This document shows positions 42,380 through 51,580 of a DNA stretch of 64,000 nt, one piece after another; position 1 is the first letter of the stretch; every line of letters begins with the position of its first letter. The notes below the pieces were generated by a model, which did no database searches, had not been told where the DNA came from, and was given only the letters and a program-made list of their open reading frames with translations. The translations under genes were made by a program, and so were the position numbers. Source of the DNA: Guyparkeria sp016278265 (GTDB lineage Bacteria; Pseudomonadota; Gammaproteobacteria; Halothiobacillales; Halothiobacillaceae); the NCBI RefSeq assembly GCF_044582145.1, contig NZ_JBDODO010000002.1. One strand, written 5' to 3'.

Positions 42380-42755
42380 TGCACGCTACCTCGTCACGGT
42401 GTATCGATCGGCCCGGCCATCAGGTACGCCGGATCGGAACGCGGAAATTCTACTAGACAGTCTACCGGCAATCGCGGAGCGGTCGAAGTTAGGAAACTCT
42501 GCACGAAACGGATGTCACTCTGGCCTGTCGAGCCGTTCGTGATCAAGGCGCGTTGTCGCCGACGTGCCGGTGGTCACGTCAAGACGATGCAACGCGGAGC
42601 ACGGACGGATCGGCAGGCCCCGCGGGGCGCCGTGAGCCGGGCATCTGCTGCGTTGTCGTCCTTGGAAAGGGACTCACCCTTCCACGGCGGGCGAGCGCCT
42701 TGCATCTACCCGGCTCACGGCGCGCAGAGCGATATCCGTTTCGTGCAGGGTTTCC
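42380..42755. other. 376 bp gap between holB and pilZ
   Basis: In related genomes holB and pilZ are nearly adjacent. Here the gap consists of about 110 bases of pilZ leader and a 264 bp inverted-repeat element (42492-42755). No coding potential was seen. Confidence 0.75.
42492..42755. mobile_element. 264 bp MITE-like element with 32 bp inverted ends
   Basis: The left end AGGAAACTCTGCACGAAACG... (42491-42522) matches the reverse complement of the right end (42725-42756) in 29 of 32 positions. TTA occurs immediately outside both ends (42489-42491 and 42756-42758), as for a 3 bp target duplication. A 15 bp internal inverted repeat (near 42627 and 42710, arm GCGCCGTGAGCCGGG) and a small hairpin between them give a strongly folded structure. 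No open frame; presumably non-autonomous. It is unrelated to the ATTCCC family. Confidence 0.75.
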
Positions 42756-43805
42756 TTAGCCGACAGGCTCAAGGCGGCGGGCAAGCCGTGGGTCGACCAG
42801 ATCGAGCGCCAGATGCTCCACCGACAGCTCGGGATGCAGTGGATGCCCGGCCTCGCGGGCGAACTGGATCAGGCGGGTCTGCACTGCCAGCCACCGCTCG
42901 CTGTCGTGGGCTCGGGCAAGTCGCTCGATCATCGGCACGATCGCCGCCGGAAGCACATCGGACAGACCGGCCTGGCGCCGTGCCACCGCCGGCCAGAGCC
43001 GTAACAGCCAACGGGCGAGCACCGGCCGGGGTGTCGCCAGCCATGGCGCGATCGGCGCCAGCGGCGATTGGGGTTGCTCGGCCAGCCGCACCCAGGCACT
43101 GGTGACGGCCTGCCAGTCGAACGTGGGATCGGTGCCATCGACCAGGGTGGGATCGTCGATGAACGCCAGCAGCTCGGCCCGCTCGGGCGAACACCCACTG
43201 GCCTGACGCCACCACGCAGCTAGTTCCTCGGGACGCGGCTCGCGCAGGCGAATGCGCTGCAACCGCGAGCGGATCGTGGGCAGCAACCGGTCGACCTGCT
43301 CGACCGTGCAGAGAAACTGCATCGACTCCGGCGGTTCTTCCAGGAGCTTGAGCAGGGCATTGCCCGACGACCGGTTGAGTCGTTCGATGCGCTCGATCAG
43401 CACCAGCCGCATGCGGCCATAACGGGTGATAAACGCCCCGTCGATCAAAGTCCGAATGGCATCCACCGGGATATCGCGATGCTCGGGATCATCCGCCAGT
43501 CGGTGCAGGTCGGGGAAGCTGCCCTGTTCCGCCTGACGGCAGGCGGAACACTCGCCGCAAGGCCAGCCATCGACCGGTGCCTCACAGATCAGGCGGCGCG
43601 CCAGTGTCTGGAGCAAGGCCGTCATCGGCGCGCCCAGACGCCCGTGCAGCAGCAGACCGTGGGGCAGGCGCCCGCCGGCAATCATCCGCTCGAGCTGCGA
43701 CCAGGCATCGTTGAGCCAGCCGGCACTGCGGATGGTGGCCGGATCGCTGATCAGCCGTTGCTCGGCCAGCCCCGACAGGTTGGCGTCTGTCGTGTCAGCC
43801 ACCAT
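42756..43805 (-). CDS. holB: DNA polymerase III delta-prime subunit
   Basis: 349 residues from the ATG at 43805, overlapping tmk by 11 bases. It is part of the clamp loader. LPHGLLLHGRLGAPMTALLQ is a degenerate P-loop, as expected for delta-prime, and CEAPVDGWPCGECSACRQAE supplies the zinc cysteines. FITRYGRMRLVLIERIERLN and NALLKLLEEPP complete the pattern. The TAA stop coincides with the TTA direct repeat at the edge of the inserted element, so the last codons may have been altered by that insertion. Confidence 0.92.
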   Translation of the reverse strand: MVADTTDANLSGLAEQRLISDPATIRSAGWLNDAWSQLERMIAGGRLPHGLLLHGRLGAPMTALLQTLARRLICEAPVDGWPCGECSACRQAEQGSFPDLHRLADDPEHRDIPVDAIRTLIDGAFITRYGRMRLVLIERIERLNRSSGNALLKLLEEPPESMQFLCTVEQVDRLLPTIRSRLQRIRLREPRPEELAAWWRQASGCSPERAELLAFIDDPTLVDGTDPTFDWQAVTSAWVRLAEQPQSPLAPIAPWLATPRPVLARWLLRLWPAVARRQAGLSDVLPAAIVPMIERLARAHDSERWLAVQTRLIQFAREAGHPLHPELSVEHLALDLVDPRLARRLEPVG

Positions 43806-44433
43806 GAGCGGCCTCCAATTCGGTTTCGATCTGCCCACGCACCTCGTCCAGGGGACGCGTGGCATCCACGCGTCGCACCCGTGCCGGTTCCCGCTCACAG
43901 AGCGACTCGAAGCCGCCACGCACCCGCTCGAAAAAGGCGAGTGTTTCCTGTTCGAATCGATCCGCGGCCTCGCGGCTCGCCGCCCGCTCGAGGCCGAGCG
44001 CCACCGGCACATCCAGCCAGAGCGTCAGCTCGGGATCACAGCCCGAGTGCGCCACTCCGGCCAACTGGTCGATGGTCGCCAACGACAAGCCGCGGCCGGC
44101 TCCCTGGTAGGCGCGGGTCGAGTCGGTGAACCGGTCGCAGATCACCACCTTGCCGGCGGCCAAGGCCGGACGGATCACCCGCTCGACGTGCTGGGCGCGG
44201 GCGGCGAACATCAGCAACAGCTCGGTCGAGGCGGCCACCGGCTCCTCGCGCACGGTCTTGAGCACCGTGCGCAGTTCCTCGGCCAGCGGGGTACCGCCGG
44301 GTTCGCGGGTGCACAACACCGTCTCGCCACGTGCCTCGAACCATTCGCGGACGAAGTTCATCGCGGTCGACTTGCCAGCCCCCTCCAGCCCCTCGAGGGT
44401 GACAAATCGCGGCATACGTCGCGGCTCGATCAT
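43795..44433 (-). CDS. tmk: Thymidylate kinase
   Basis: 212 residues from the ATG at 44433, which overlaps the mltG stop (ATGA) and has GGGAGA upstream. It phosphorylates dTMP to dTDP. The P-loop is VTLEGLEGAGKSTAMNFV, with TREPGGTPLAEELR and the dTMP-binding DRFTDSTRAYQGAGRGL. The lid segment lies near LERAASREAADRFEQE. It is in the conserved mltG-tmk-holB operon. Confidence 0.95.
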   Translation of the reverse strand: MIEPRRMPRFVTLEGLEGAGKSTAMNFVREWFEARGETVLCTREPGGTPLAEELRTVLKTVREEPVAASTELLLMFAARAQHVERVIRPALAAGKVVICDRFTDSTRAYQGAGRGLSLATIDQLAGVAHSGCDPELTLWLDVPVALGLERAASREAADRFEQETLAFFERVRGGFESLCEREPARVRRVDATRPLDEVRGQIETELEAAHGG

Positions 44434-45461
44434 GGACGGTCTCCCTGTTCGCGCTGATGGGCCCGCCAACGCGCCACGGCACGGTTGTGTTCCTTGAGTG
44501 TGCGCGAGAAGTCGTGTCCGCCCGTGCCGTCGGCAACGAAGTAAAGGGCATCGGTGGGCGCCGGATGGGTCGCGGCCTGCAACGAGGCGGCGGAAGGCAG
44601 GGCGATCGGCGTCGGCGGCAACCCATCGCGCATGTAGGTATTGTACGGCGTGTCCTCACGCAGGTGCCGGCTGAACAGGCGCCCGTCGTAGTCCTCGCCC
44701 ATGCCGTAGATCACGGTGGGGTCGGTCTGCAGGCGCATGCCACGCTTGAGGCGATTGACGAACACGCCGGCGACTTCGCCGCGCTCGCCTGAGATCCCCG
44801 TCTCCTTCTCGATCACCGAGGCGAGGATCAGTGCCTCGTACGGGTTTTCCAATGGCAAGTCGTCGGCACGCGCCGCCCAGGCCGCATCGAGTGCTTCTTG
44901 CATCTGACTGAAGGCACGCTGAATGATGGCGCGGTCACTGGTGCCTGCGGGGTACTGGTAGGTGTCAGGGTAAAGCCAGCCCTCGAGGTGATCCACGGGC
45001 AGATCGAGCGCCTCGATTACCGCCTGCGGGGCCAGTTCGTCGATCGTGCGCCGGATGCGCGGCGCCTCGGCCAACCGGTCGAGAAACGCCTGCGCGGTGA
45101 CGCCTTCCGGCACGGTAAAGCGGTATTCGATCACGTCCCCGGCCACCATGCGATCGAGCAGGGACGCCAGACGCTCGTCGGGACGAACCTCGTACTCACC
45201 CGCCTGGATTTTGCGGGCCTGACCACGGAAGCGGGCGGTCCAGTCGATCGCCCGGGCCGGAATCGCCGGCTGCACCTCGTGGATGGACTTGGCGATCGTC
45301 GGCATGGATTGCCCCGACTCCACGGTGAGCGTGGTCGTCTCGGCGGTGAGCGGCTGTTGCCAGTAATGCATGGCCATCCCTGCCCCGACGAGCAGGGTCG
45401 CGAGCAGGCCCATGCCGGCCGCCCAGATCAAGAACACACCAATGGCTCGCCGCATCCGCAA
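44430..45461 (-). CDS. mltG: Endolytic murein transglycosylase
   Basis: 343 residues. A single N-terminal membrane helix (AIGVFLIWAAGMGLLATLLV) anchors a periplasmic domain. A LysM-like segment (about 40-110) precedes the catalytic YceG domain with LASVIEKETGISGERGEVAG (catalytic Glu) and LQTDPTVIYGMG. It cleaves nascent glycan strands and limits their length. It starts 3 bases after the pabC stop. Confidence 0.95.
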   Translation of the reverse strand: MRMRRAIGVFLIWAAGMGLLATLLVGAGMAMHYWQQPLTAETTTLTVESGQSMPTIAKSIHEVQPAIPARAIDWTARFRGQARKIQAGEYEVRPDERLASLLDRMVAGDVIEYRFTVPEGVTAQAFLDRLAEAPRIRRTIDELAPQAVIEALDLPVDHLEGWLYPDTYQYPAGTSDRAIIQRAFSQMQEALDAAWAARADDLPLENPYEALILASVIEKETGISGERGEVAGVFVNRLKRGMRLQTDPTVIYGMGEDYDGRLFSRHLREDTPYNTYMRDGLPPTPIALPSAASLQAATHPAPTDALYFVADGTGGHDFSRTLKEHNRAVARWRAHQREQGDRP

Positions 45462-45464
45462 CTC

Positions 45465-46379
45465 CTAATTCTCGATCGATTCACGTGATGATGGGTGTGC
45501 GAGTGCCGCCTCACCCTCCGCTGCCAATTCCCATAGGGCGACCCGCCCCCAACTGGTGTCGGCCATCGCCTCAGACAAGGTCGCAGGCCAGGGGGTCGTC
45601 CTAACGCCGGGCGGTTGCCAGCAGCCCTCGACCCGTTCCAGTCGGTCGACGGGCGGATCATCGGTGTCGGCAAACGCTCGTCCGAGCAGCGTGGCGACCG
45701 GGCGCCAGGCCGAGACCGCATTACAAAGAAACGCGGTCTCGGCCAAGGCCAGGCGACCCGGCGCGCAGGGGGTGATTCGAGCTCCCAGGGTCTCGATCCA
45801 CCAGGCCCGACGCGTACCGGCAATCGCCCCGCCGACCAACGGCGGTGTATGCCAGCCGTCGCGCTCACGCCAGAAGAGGTTGCCCATCGTACCGGAAACC
45901 ACCCGGCCGGCCGGATCCAGCATCAGTCCCTCGACCCGACCGCGGGGAAGCGACTGCTGGGCCAGTACCTGTACCAGCCGATTGAGGTGCTTGAGACCGC
46001 GCAGCGCGTTCGCACCCTCCAGTGCCACCGGGACCGGGTCGAGCGCCAGTGGCGCGGCCGGAACCGGCGGCAACGGGCCGAAGGTGGCGGTCACGGTCAA
46101 TTCGGGGCGCTCGGGGCGACGATAACCTCGGGGCCCCGTGCCGGCCGTCACCATCAGCTTGCACACGCCGGTCGCCTTTGCCTCGATCACCTCGTCGAGC
46201 ACCGCGAGTACCCGCTCGCCGGACGGCTCCGGCAAACCGAGCCTCGCCAGCCCGAAGCGCAGCCGGGCAAGATGATCGGCAAGCCGGATCACCCGTCCCT
46301 CGTGGACGAACAGGGTCTCGAACAGGCCGTCACCAAAGGCGCAGCCGCGATCGGTCAGGGGCAATTCGTCGCGGTTCAT
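45465..46379 (-). CDS. pabC: Aminodeoxychorismate lyase
   Basis: 304 residues, a class IV PLP enzyme that releases p-aminobenzoate and pyruvate from aminodeoxychorismate. The N-terminus has DRGCAFGDGLFETLFVHEG, and LKHLNRLVQVLAQQ contains the PLP lysine (GLKHLN). The ATG overlaps the pabB stop by 4 bases. It is followed by mltG, the usual order. Product feeds folate synthesis with folB at 1.0 kb. Confidence 0.9.
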   Translation of the reverse strand: MNRDELPLTDRGCAFGDGLFETLFVHEGRVIRLADHLARLRFGLARLGLPEPSGERVLAVLDEVIEAKATGVCKLMVTAGTGPRGYRRPERPELTVTATFGPLPPVPAAPLALDPVPVALEGANALRGLKHLNRLVQVLAQQSLPRGRVEGLMLDPAGRVVSGTMGNLFWRERDGWHTPPLVGGAIAGTRRAWWIETLGARITPCAPGRLALAETAFLCNAVSAWRPVATLLGRAFADTDDPPVDRLERVEGCWQPPGVRTTPWPATLSEAMADTSWGRVALWELAAEGEAALAHPSSRESIEN

Positions 46380-47830
46380 CCGACCGGCACCCCGGCGGTC
46401 AGCGCCGCCTCGCCGCCCAGCGCATCGAGTACGCCTCGGGCCTTTTGGTAGGTCTCGTCGAGCTCGCGCGCCGGGTCGGAGTCCGCCACGATGCCGCCGC
46501 CGGTGCGGAATTCACCGCGTCCGTCGGGGGCGAGGTACACGCTGCGGATCAGGATATTGCTGTCGAGCCGCCCGTGGTTACTCAGGTAACCGAGGCTGCC
46601 CGTGTACGGTCCACGGCCGGTTTGTTCCAGCTCGGCAAGGATATCCATGCACCGCACCTTCGGGCAGCCGGTGATCGTCCCGCCGGGGAAACAGGCGGCC
46701 AGCGCCGCCAGTGGCGAAGTGGTGGCGGGAAGTCTCCCGACGATATTCGAGACCAGGTGATGCACCTGCGCATAGGACTCGACCACCATCAACTCGTCGA
46801 CCCGCACCGAGCCGGGCTCACAGACACGGCCAAGATCGTTGCGCTCGAGATCAATGAGCATGACGTGCTCGGCGCGTTCCTTGGGATGGGCACACAGCTG
46901 TTCGATCAGCTCCTGGTCACGGTCGGGGTCCGGGTCGCGCCGACGTGTACCGGCAATCGGGCGGGTCTCGGCACGGCCCTCGGCCACGCGCAGGAGCCGC
47001 TCGGGGGAGGAACTGATGATCTCGCCTTCGGGCTGGCGATACCAGGCGGCAAACGGCGCCGGGTTGCGCCGACAAAGCGACTCGTAGACCGCCCCCGATG
47101 ACACACCCGGCGCGAGCCGAAAGTACCAGGCATGCGAGAGATTGGCCTGGAAGACATCCCCGGCGAACAGGTAATCGCGGACCCGTGCCACCCGCTCGCG
47201 GTGAGGCGCGCCCGCCGGAGGCTGTAATTCGGCCAGCTCGACCTCGTCACGCCTCGCATGGCTGCCGTCCGCTTCACGTGCCTGTGCCCGCGCGTCGCTC
47301 AGTGCCTCGGCCAGTGCCGCCCCCCGGGGGCTGCCATCGTGAACCGCGATATCGTCGCCCGTGTCGTGATCCCGCACCAGAGCGGCCGGGTGATATTCGG
47401 CGATCGCGCGCGGAAAGCCGCTCTCGGCGCCGAGCGCGAATGGCGGCAGGTCAAGCGTGGGCTCGATCTCCGCGGCCATCTCGTAGGCAAGAAAGAAGCT
47501 CCAGCCGCCGACAAAGGGGAACGCGGGTGACAGGCCCTGGGCCGCCAGCCAGTCGTCGGCATCAAAGCCATCGTTCAGAGGCTGTCGGCGAGAGATGGCC
47601 TGCTGGAAGGCGTCGAGAAATCGTGGTGCATCGGCTGACGGCCTGGCTGGCGCGGTCAGGCGCTCGTCGGCGGCGGAGAACAGGATCGACCAACGGCTCA
47701 GAGGGCCGCCGGCAGTCACGCTCTCGAACAGGTGGCTGGCGTCATTGCCGGCGGCGATCAGCACCTCGGCGAGCGAGGGCAGCGCCCTGCCCGGCTCCGA
47801 TTCGAGACGTTGGATGACAGGCTCGCTCAC
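46376..47830 (-). CDS. pabB: Aminodeoxychorismate synthase component I
   Basis: 484 residues. The chorismate-binding C-terminal domain has FQANLSHAWYF, SSPERLLRV, the PIAGTRRRD motif, LMLIDLERNDLGRVCEPGSV-type sequence (split here by Ile), and FPGGTITGCPKVRCMDIL. PIAGT together with the neighbour pabC favours PabB over anthranilate synthase. It uses ammonia from PabA, which is not in the window. Confidence 0.92.
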   Translation of the reverse strand: MSEPVIQRLESEPGRALPSLAEVLIAAGNDASHLFESVTAGGPLSRWSILFSAADERLTAPARPSADAPRFLDAFQQAISRRQPLNDGFDADDWLAAQGLSPAFPFVGGWSFFLAYEMAAEIEPTLDLPPFALGAESGFPRAIAEYHPAALVRDHDTGDDIAVHDGSPRGAALAEALSDARAQAREADGSHARRDEVELAELQPPAGAPHRERVARVRDYLFAGDVFQANLSHAWYFRLAPGVSSGAVYESLCRRNPAPFAAWYRQPEGEIISSSPERLLRVAEGRAETRPIAGTRRRDPDPDRDQELIEQLCAHPKERAEHVMLIDLERNDLGRVCEPGSVRVDELMVVESYAQVHHLVSNIVGRLPATTSPLAALAACFPGGTITGCPKVRCMDILAELEQTGRGPYTGSLGYLSNHGRLDSNILIRSVYLAPDGRGEFRTGGGIVADSDPARELDETYQKARGVLDALGGEAALTAGVPVG

Positions 47831-47932
47831 GGGCGGTTCACGCGAGGGTCGTGTGACGGAGGCAATCCATTGGCGGCCGGTCCGGGCAGGACCGACGAAC
47901 GCCCGGTTGGTTCGAGCGTCGCCCCGCGTCCA

Positions 47933-49180
47933 TCAGTCGATCGAGCGACCGAAGATCAGCGTGCCGTTGGTGCCGCCGAAGCCGAAGGAGTTGGACATCG
48001 CCACTTTAAAGCCCTCGACGCGACGCGCCTCGTGGGGCACGAAATCGAGATCGCAATCCTCCGAGGGGTTGTCGAGGTTGATCGTGGGCGGCAGCACCTG
48101 ATCGCGCAGGGCGAGCACCGAGAAGACCGCTTCGATGGCACCGGCCGCGCCGAGCAGGTGCCCGGTCATCGACTTGGTGGAGCTGACCGGGCACGCCACC
48201 GGCTGGTCGCCGTACAGCTTCTTGATGGCCTGCACCTCGGTGCCGTCACCGGCAGGCGTGGAGGTCCCGTGGGCATTGATGTAGCCGAGATCGCTCGGTT
48301 GAAGATCGGCATCCTTGAGGGCCGCCCTCATGCAGCGATGCGCACCGTCGCCGTCGGGCGCCGGCAGGGTCATGTGGTAGGCATCGGCACTCATGCCGAA
48401 GCCCTTGACCTCGCCGTAGATGTGAGCCCCGCGAGCCTGGGCATGCTCCAGCGACTCGAGCACCACGACACCGGCACCCTCGCCGAGGACGAAACCATCA
48501 CGATCACGATCCCAGGGCCGTGAGGCCCGCTGGGGATCGTCGTTGCGAGTCGACAAGGCGCGTGCCGCGGCGAAGCCGGCCACGCCCAGCGGCGAGACGG
48601 CACCCTCAGTGCCGCCGGCAATCATCACGTCGGCATCGCCGTAGGAGATCATGCGGGCGGCCTGACCGATGCTGTGGGTGCCCGAGGTACAGGCGGTCAC
48701 CGTGGCGAGGTTCGGACCACGAAAACCATAGCGAATCGAGAGCTGACCGGAGGCCATGTTGATGATCGCGCCGGGAATGAAGAACGGCGAGACGCGACGC
48801 GGCCCCTGGTTTTCCAGGACCAGCGTGTTGCGCTCGATGCCGCCCAGTCCGCCAATGCCCGAACCGATAAACGTACCCACCCGGTCGAGATCGAGCGAAT
48901 CGCTGATCAGGTCCGCATCCTCGATCGCCTCGATGGACGCGCCCATCGCGTAGTGGATGAACGGCTCCATCTTTTTCACGTCCTTCACCGGGATGATCGT
49001 GGTCGGATCGAAATCCTTGACCGTGGCCGCGAACTTGACCGCCATCTTGTCGGTATCGAAGCGATCAATGGGGGCCGCACCCGACCGACCGGCGAGAATA
49101 CCGTCCCATGAATCCTTGACGTTGTTCCCCAGCGGGGTCACCAGCCCAAGGCCGGTGATCACGACGCGACGTTTGCTCAT
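47933..49180 (-). CDS. fabF: 3-oxoacyl-[acyl-carrier-protein] synthase II
   Basis: 415 residues, full length. It elongates acyl-ACP in type II fatty acid synthesis. The active-site cysteine is in TVTACTSGTHSIGQAARMIS; the histidines are in INAHGTSTPAGDGTE and SMTGHLLGAAGAIEAVF. It lies 194 bases downstream of acpP and 102 bases before pabB, in the classical fab cluster. Confidence 0.97.
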   Translation of the reverse strand: MSKRRVVITGLGLVTPLGNNVKDSWDGILAGRSGAAPIDRFDTDKMAVKFAATVKDFDPTTIIPVKDVKKMEPFIHYAMGASIEAIEDADLISDSLDLDRVGTFIGSGIGGLGGIERNTLVLENQGPRRVSPFFIPGAIINMASGQLSIRYGFRGPNLATVTACTSGTHSIGQAARMISYGDADVMIAGGTEGAVSPLGVAGFAAARALSTRNDDPQRASRPWDRDRDGFVLGEGAGVVVLESLEHAQARGAHIYGEVKGFGMSADAYHMTLPAPDGDGAHRCMRAALKDADLQPSDLGYINAHGTSTPAGDGTEVQAIKKLYGDQPVACPVSSTKSMTGHLLGAAGAIEAVFSVLALRDQVLPPTINLDNPSEDCDLDFVPHEARRVEGFKVAMSNSFGFGGTNGTLIFGRSID

Positions 49181-49374
49181 GATGCTCTTTTCCAGTTCGT
49201 TGGGTAACCGCCGGGCGGGCTGCCGCTCGGCTTGGCGATTCCCAACAGAATTTCAGCGGGATCGCATCGTGCCGATGCCCCCTAGTAAAAAACCGCGATC
49301 GATCCCCCGAAAGGAAGACCGAAACACGGCTTTCAGCTCACAGGCCAGCGGCCTGCGAAACGTACAAGGACCGA

Positions 49375-49614
49375 TCAGGCGTCCTTGTGGTTGTTGACGT
49401 AGTCGATGGCCTGCTGAACGGTGGTGATCTTCTCGGCGTCTTCGTCCGGAATTTCACACTCGAACTCTTCTTCCAGGGCCATGACCAACTCGACGGTGTC
49501 GAGGGAATCCGCGCCGAGGTCGTCAACGAATGAAGCTTCGTTGGTGACTTCTTCTTCCTTGACGCCCAACTGCTCTACAACAATCTTCTTGACGCGTTCT
49601 TCAACGGTGCTCAT
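49375..49614 (-). CDS. acpP: Acyl carrier protein
   Basis: 79 residues, strongly acidic. The phosphopantetheine serine lies in DDLGADSLDTVELVMALEEE. It starts with MSTVEERVKKIVVEQLGVKE, the canonical AcpP N-terminus. It carries the growing acyl chain for FabD, FabG and FabF, which flank it. Codon choice is strongly biased, as expected for a highly expressed gene. Confidence 0.97.
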   Translation of the reverse strand: MSTVEERVKKIVVEQLGVKEEEVTNEASFVDDLGADSLDTVELVMALEEEFECEIPDEDAEKITTVQQAIDYVNNHKDA

Positions 49615-49763
49615 TCGTATCGAACCTCTTCTGGTACAAACACTAATCGATTAAACATTTTGGCCCGGCTACTCCAGGCCAACACTGCCCGGCATTCTAG
49701 TGAAAACCGCCCGGCAGGCCAAATAAAAATGCCTGGGCGTTCTCAGACCCGCTAAAGCGGGCC

Positions 49764-50522
49764 TTATCCCATGTACATCCCGCCGTTGACGTGGATCGTC
49801 TGGCCGTTGATGTAACCGGCTTCCGGAGCGGCCAGGAAACGTACCGCCGAGGCGATCTCCTCGGGCTGACCCAGCCGGCCGTTGGGGATATTGCCCAGCA
49901 GGGCATCCTTCTGCTTTTCCGGCAGATCACGGGTCATGTCGGTCTCGATGAACCCCGGGGCAACCACATTGACGGTCACGCCACGCGCACCGAGCTCGCG
50001 CGCCAACGACTTGGAAAAGCCCATGATGCCGGCCTTGGCCGCCGCGTAGTTCGTCTGCCCGGCGTTGCCCATCGAACCAACCACCGAGGCGATCGAGATG
50101 ATGCGCCCCCAGCGGGCCTTGGCCATCGACCGCATGACCTTCTGTGAGAGGCGAAAGACCGAGGTGAGGTTGGTCTGGATGATCGCGTCCCAGTCGTCTT
50201 CCTTCATGCGCATCAGCAGCGTGTCGCGGGTGATGCCGGCGTTGTTGACCAGCACCGCGACCGGGCCGAAGCGCGACTCGATCTCCTTGATTACCGCATC
50301 GACCTGCGCGCCGTCGGTCACGTCCAGCGCCATGCCGGCACCGTTCTCGCCCAGGCGCTCACTGATCGCTGCCGCGCCCTTCTCCGAGGTGGCCGTACCA
50401 ACGACCGTCGCACCGGCGGCAAGCAGTGCATCGGCGATGGCCGCACCGATGCCGCGCGAGGCGCCGGTCACCAGCGCCACGCGCCCGTCGAGGTTGGCGA
50501 ATTGGCTTGCTTGTTCAGACAT
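49764..50522 (-). CDS. fabG: 3-oxoacyl-[acyl-carrier-protein] reductase
   Basis: 252 residues. It is an SDR enzyme that reduces 3-oxoacyl-ACP with NADPH. The cofactor motif is VTGASRGIGAAIADAL, NNAG is present, and the catalytic triad is completed by Ser in IASVVGSMGNAGQ and the Y-x-x-x-K of NYAAAKAG. The C-terminal GYINGQTIHVNGGMYMG is typical of FabG. Between fabD and acpP. Confidence 0.96.
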   Translation of the reverse strand: MSEQASQFANLDGRVALVTGASRGIGAAIADALLAAGATVVGTATSEKGAAAISERLGENGAGMALDVTDGAQVDAVIKEIESRFGPVAVLVNNAGITRDTLLMRMKEDDWDAIIQTNLTSVFRLSQKVMRSMAKARWGRIISIASVVGSMGNAGQTNYAAAKAGIMGFSKSLARELGARGVTVNVVAPGFIETDMTRDLPEKQKDALLGNIPNGRLGQPEEIASAVRFLAAPEAGYINGQTIHVNGGMYMG

Positions 50523-50576
50523 GGGTATTCCTCGTGATGGTTCTTGTTCGGTCGGCCTGCTTGATCGTGGCCTGGT

Positions 50577-51503
50577 TTACTCGGCGCCCAATGCCTTTTC
50601 CAGCGTGGCCTGGTCGAAGACCGCCTTGGCGCCCATGCCACGATCGATACGACGCGCCAGCCCGGTAAGCACCTTGCCGGGACCAAACTCGACCTGGTCG
50701 CCGGCACCCATCGCCTGCATGGCCTGCACGCAGGCCACCCACTGCACCGGGCGGAACAGCTGCTCGACCAGCGCGGTGGCGATGGCCTCGGGCTTGTCGT
50801 GGGTCAGGGCATCCACGTTGTGGATCACGGGGATCTGCGGGGCACGAATGTCGACCTGCGCGATCTCGGCACGCATCTGTTCGCCGGCCTCGCGCATCAG
50901 GGAGGAATGCGACGGCACGCTCACCGGCAGCAGTAGGAAGCGCTTGGCGCCCTCGTCGCTGGCGATCGCCTCGGCCCGCTCGACGGCCGAGCGGTCACCG
51001 GCGATCACCACCTGCCCCGGGGCATTGAAGTTCACCGCCTCGCAGACCTCACCGTCGCGGGCCTTCTCGCAGACCGCACGCACGGCATCGTCTTCCAGGC
51101 CGAGCACGGCGGCCATGGCGCCCTGCCCCTCGGCGACGGCCGACTGCATCAGCTGACCGCGTCGGGCCACCAGGGCGACCGCCGCCTCGAAATCGATGGA
51201 TTGCGCGGCCACCAGCGCGGCGTATTCGCCCAGGCTGTGGCCGGCCAGGGCCGCGGGCATGGCGCCGTCATTGTGACGCCAGATCTGCCAGGCGGCGACG
51301 TCGGCGGCCAGCATGGCCGGCTGGGTGCGCTCGGTCTGGTTCAGCGCCGCCGCATCCCCCTCGGCGACCAGCGCCCAGAGGTCGTAGCCGAGCACATCCC
51401 CCGCGCGATCAAACACCGCCTGCGCAATATCCTCGTGTTCGCCCCAGCCGCTGGCCATGCCGATCGACTGGGAACCCTGCCCCGGAAACACCCCTGCAAT
51501 CAT
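50577..51503 (-). CDS. fabD: Malonyl-CoA:ACP transacylase
   Basis: 308 residues. It loads malonate onto ACP. The N-terminal FPGQGSQSIGM and the nucleophile serine in LAGHSLGEYAALVAA, with PSHSSLMREAG carrying the partner histidine, define the family. It is the first gene of the cluster here; rpmF, plsX and fabH, which usually precede it, are not upstream, so the fab cluster is split. Confidence 0.96.
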   Translation of the reverse strand: MIAGVFPGQGSQSIGMASGWGEHEDIAQAVFDRAGDVLGYDLWALVAEGDAAALNQTERTQPAMLAADVAAWQIWRHNDGAMPAALAGHSLGEYAALVAAQSIDFEAAVALVARRGQLMQSAVAEGQGAMAAVLGLEDDAVRAVCEKARDGEVCEAVNFNAPGQVVIAGDRSAVERAEAIASDEGAKRFLLLPVSVPSHSSLMREAGEQMRAEIAQVDIRAPQIPVIHNVDALTHDKPEAIATALVEQLFRPVQWVACVQAMQAMGAGDQVEFGPGKVLTGLARRIDRGMGAKAVFDQATLEKALGAE

Positions 51504-51580
51504 GATCCTGTCTCGCCGATTGAAAACGGCGGGATCGTACCATAGCCGGCCTGAGGGATCGGCAGCGCCGCCGACACCAT

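Noticed and set aside
43806..44012. 69-residue N-terminal extension of holB
   Set aside because: It lies in another frame of tmk and does not resemble delta-prime; the ATG at 43805 gives the usual length.
45465..51503. Loss of plsX and fabH from the genome
   Set aside because: They are only absent from the positions upstream of fabD; they can be elsewhere in the chromosome, so no metabolic conclusion is drawn.
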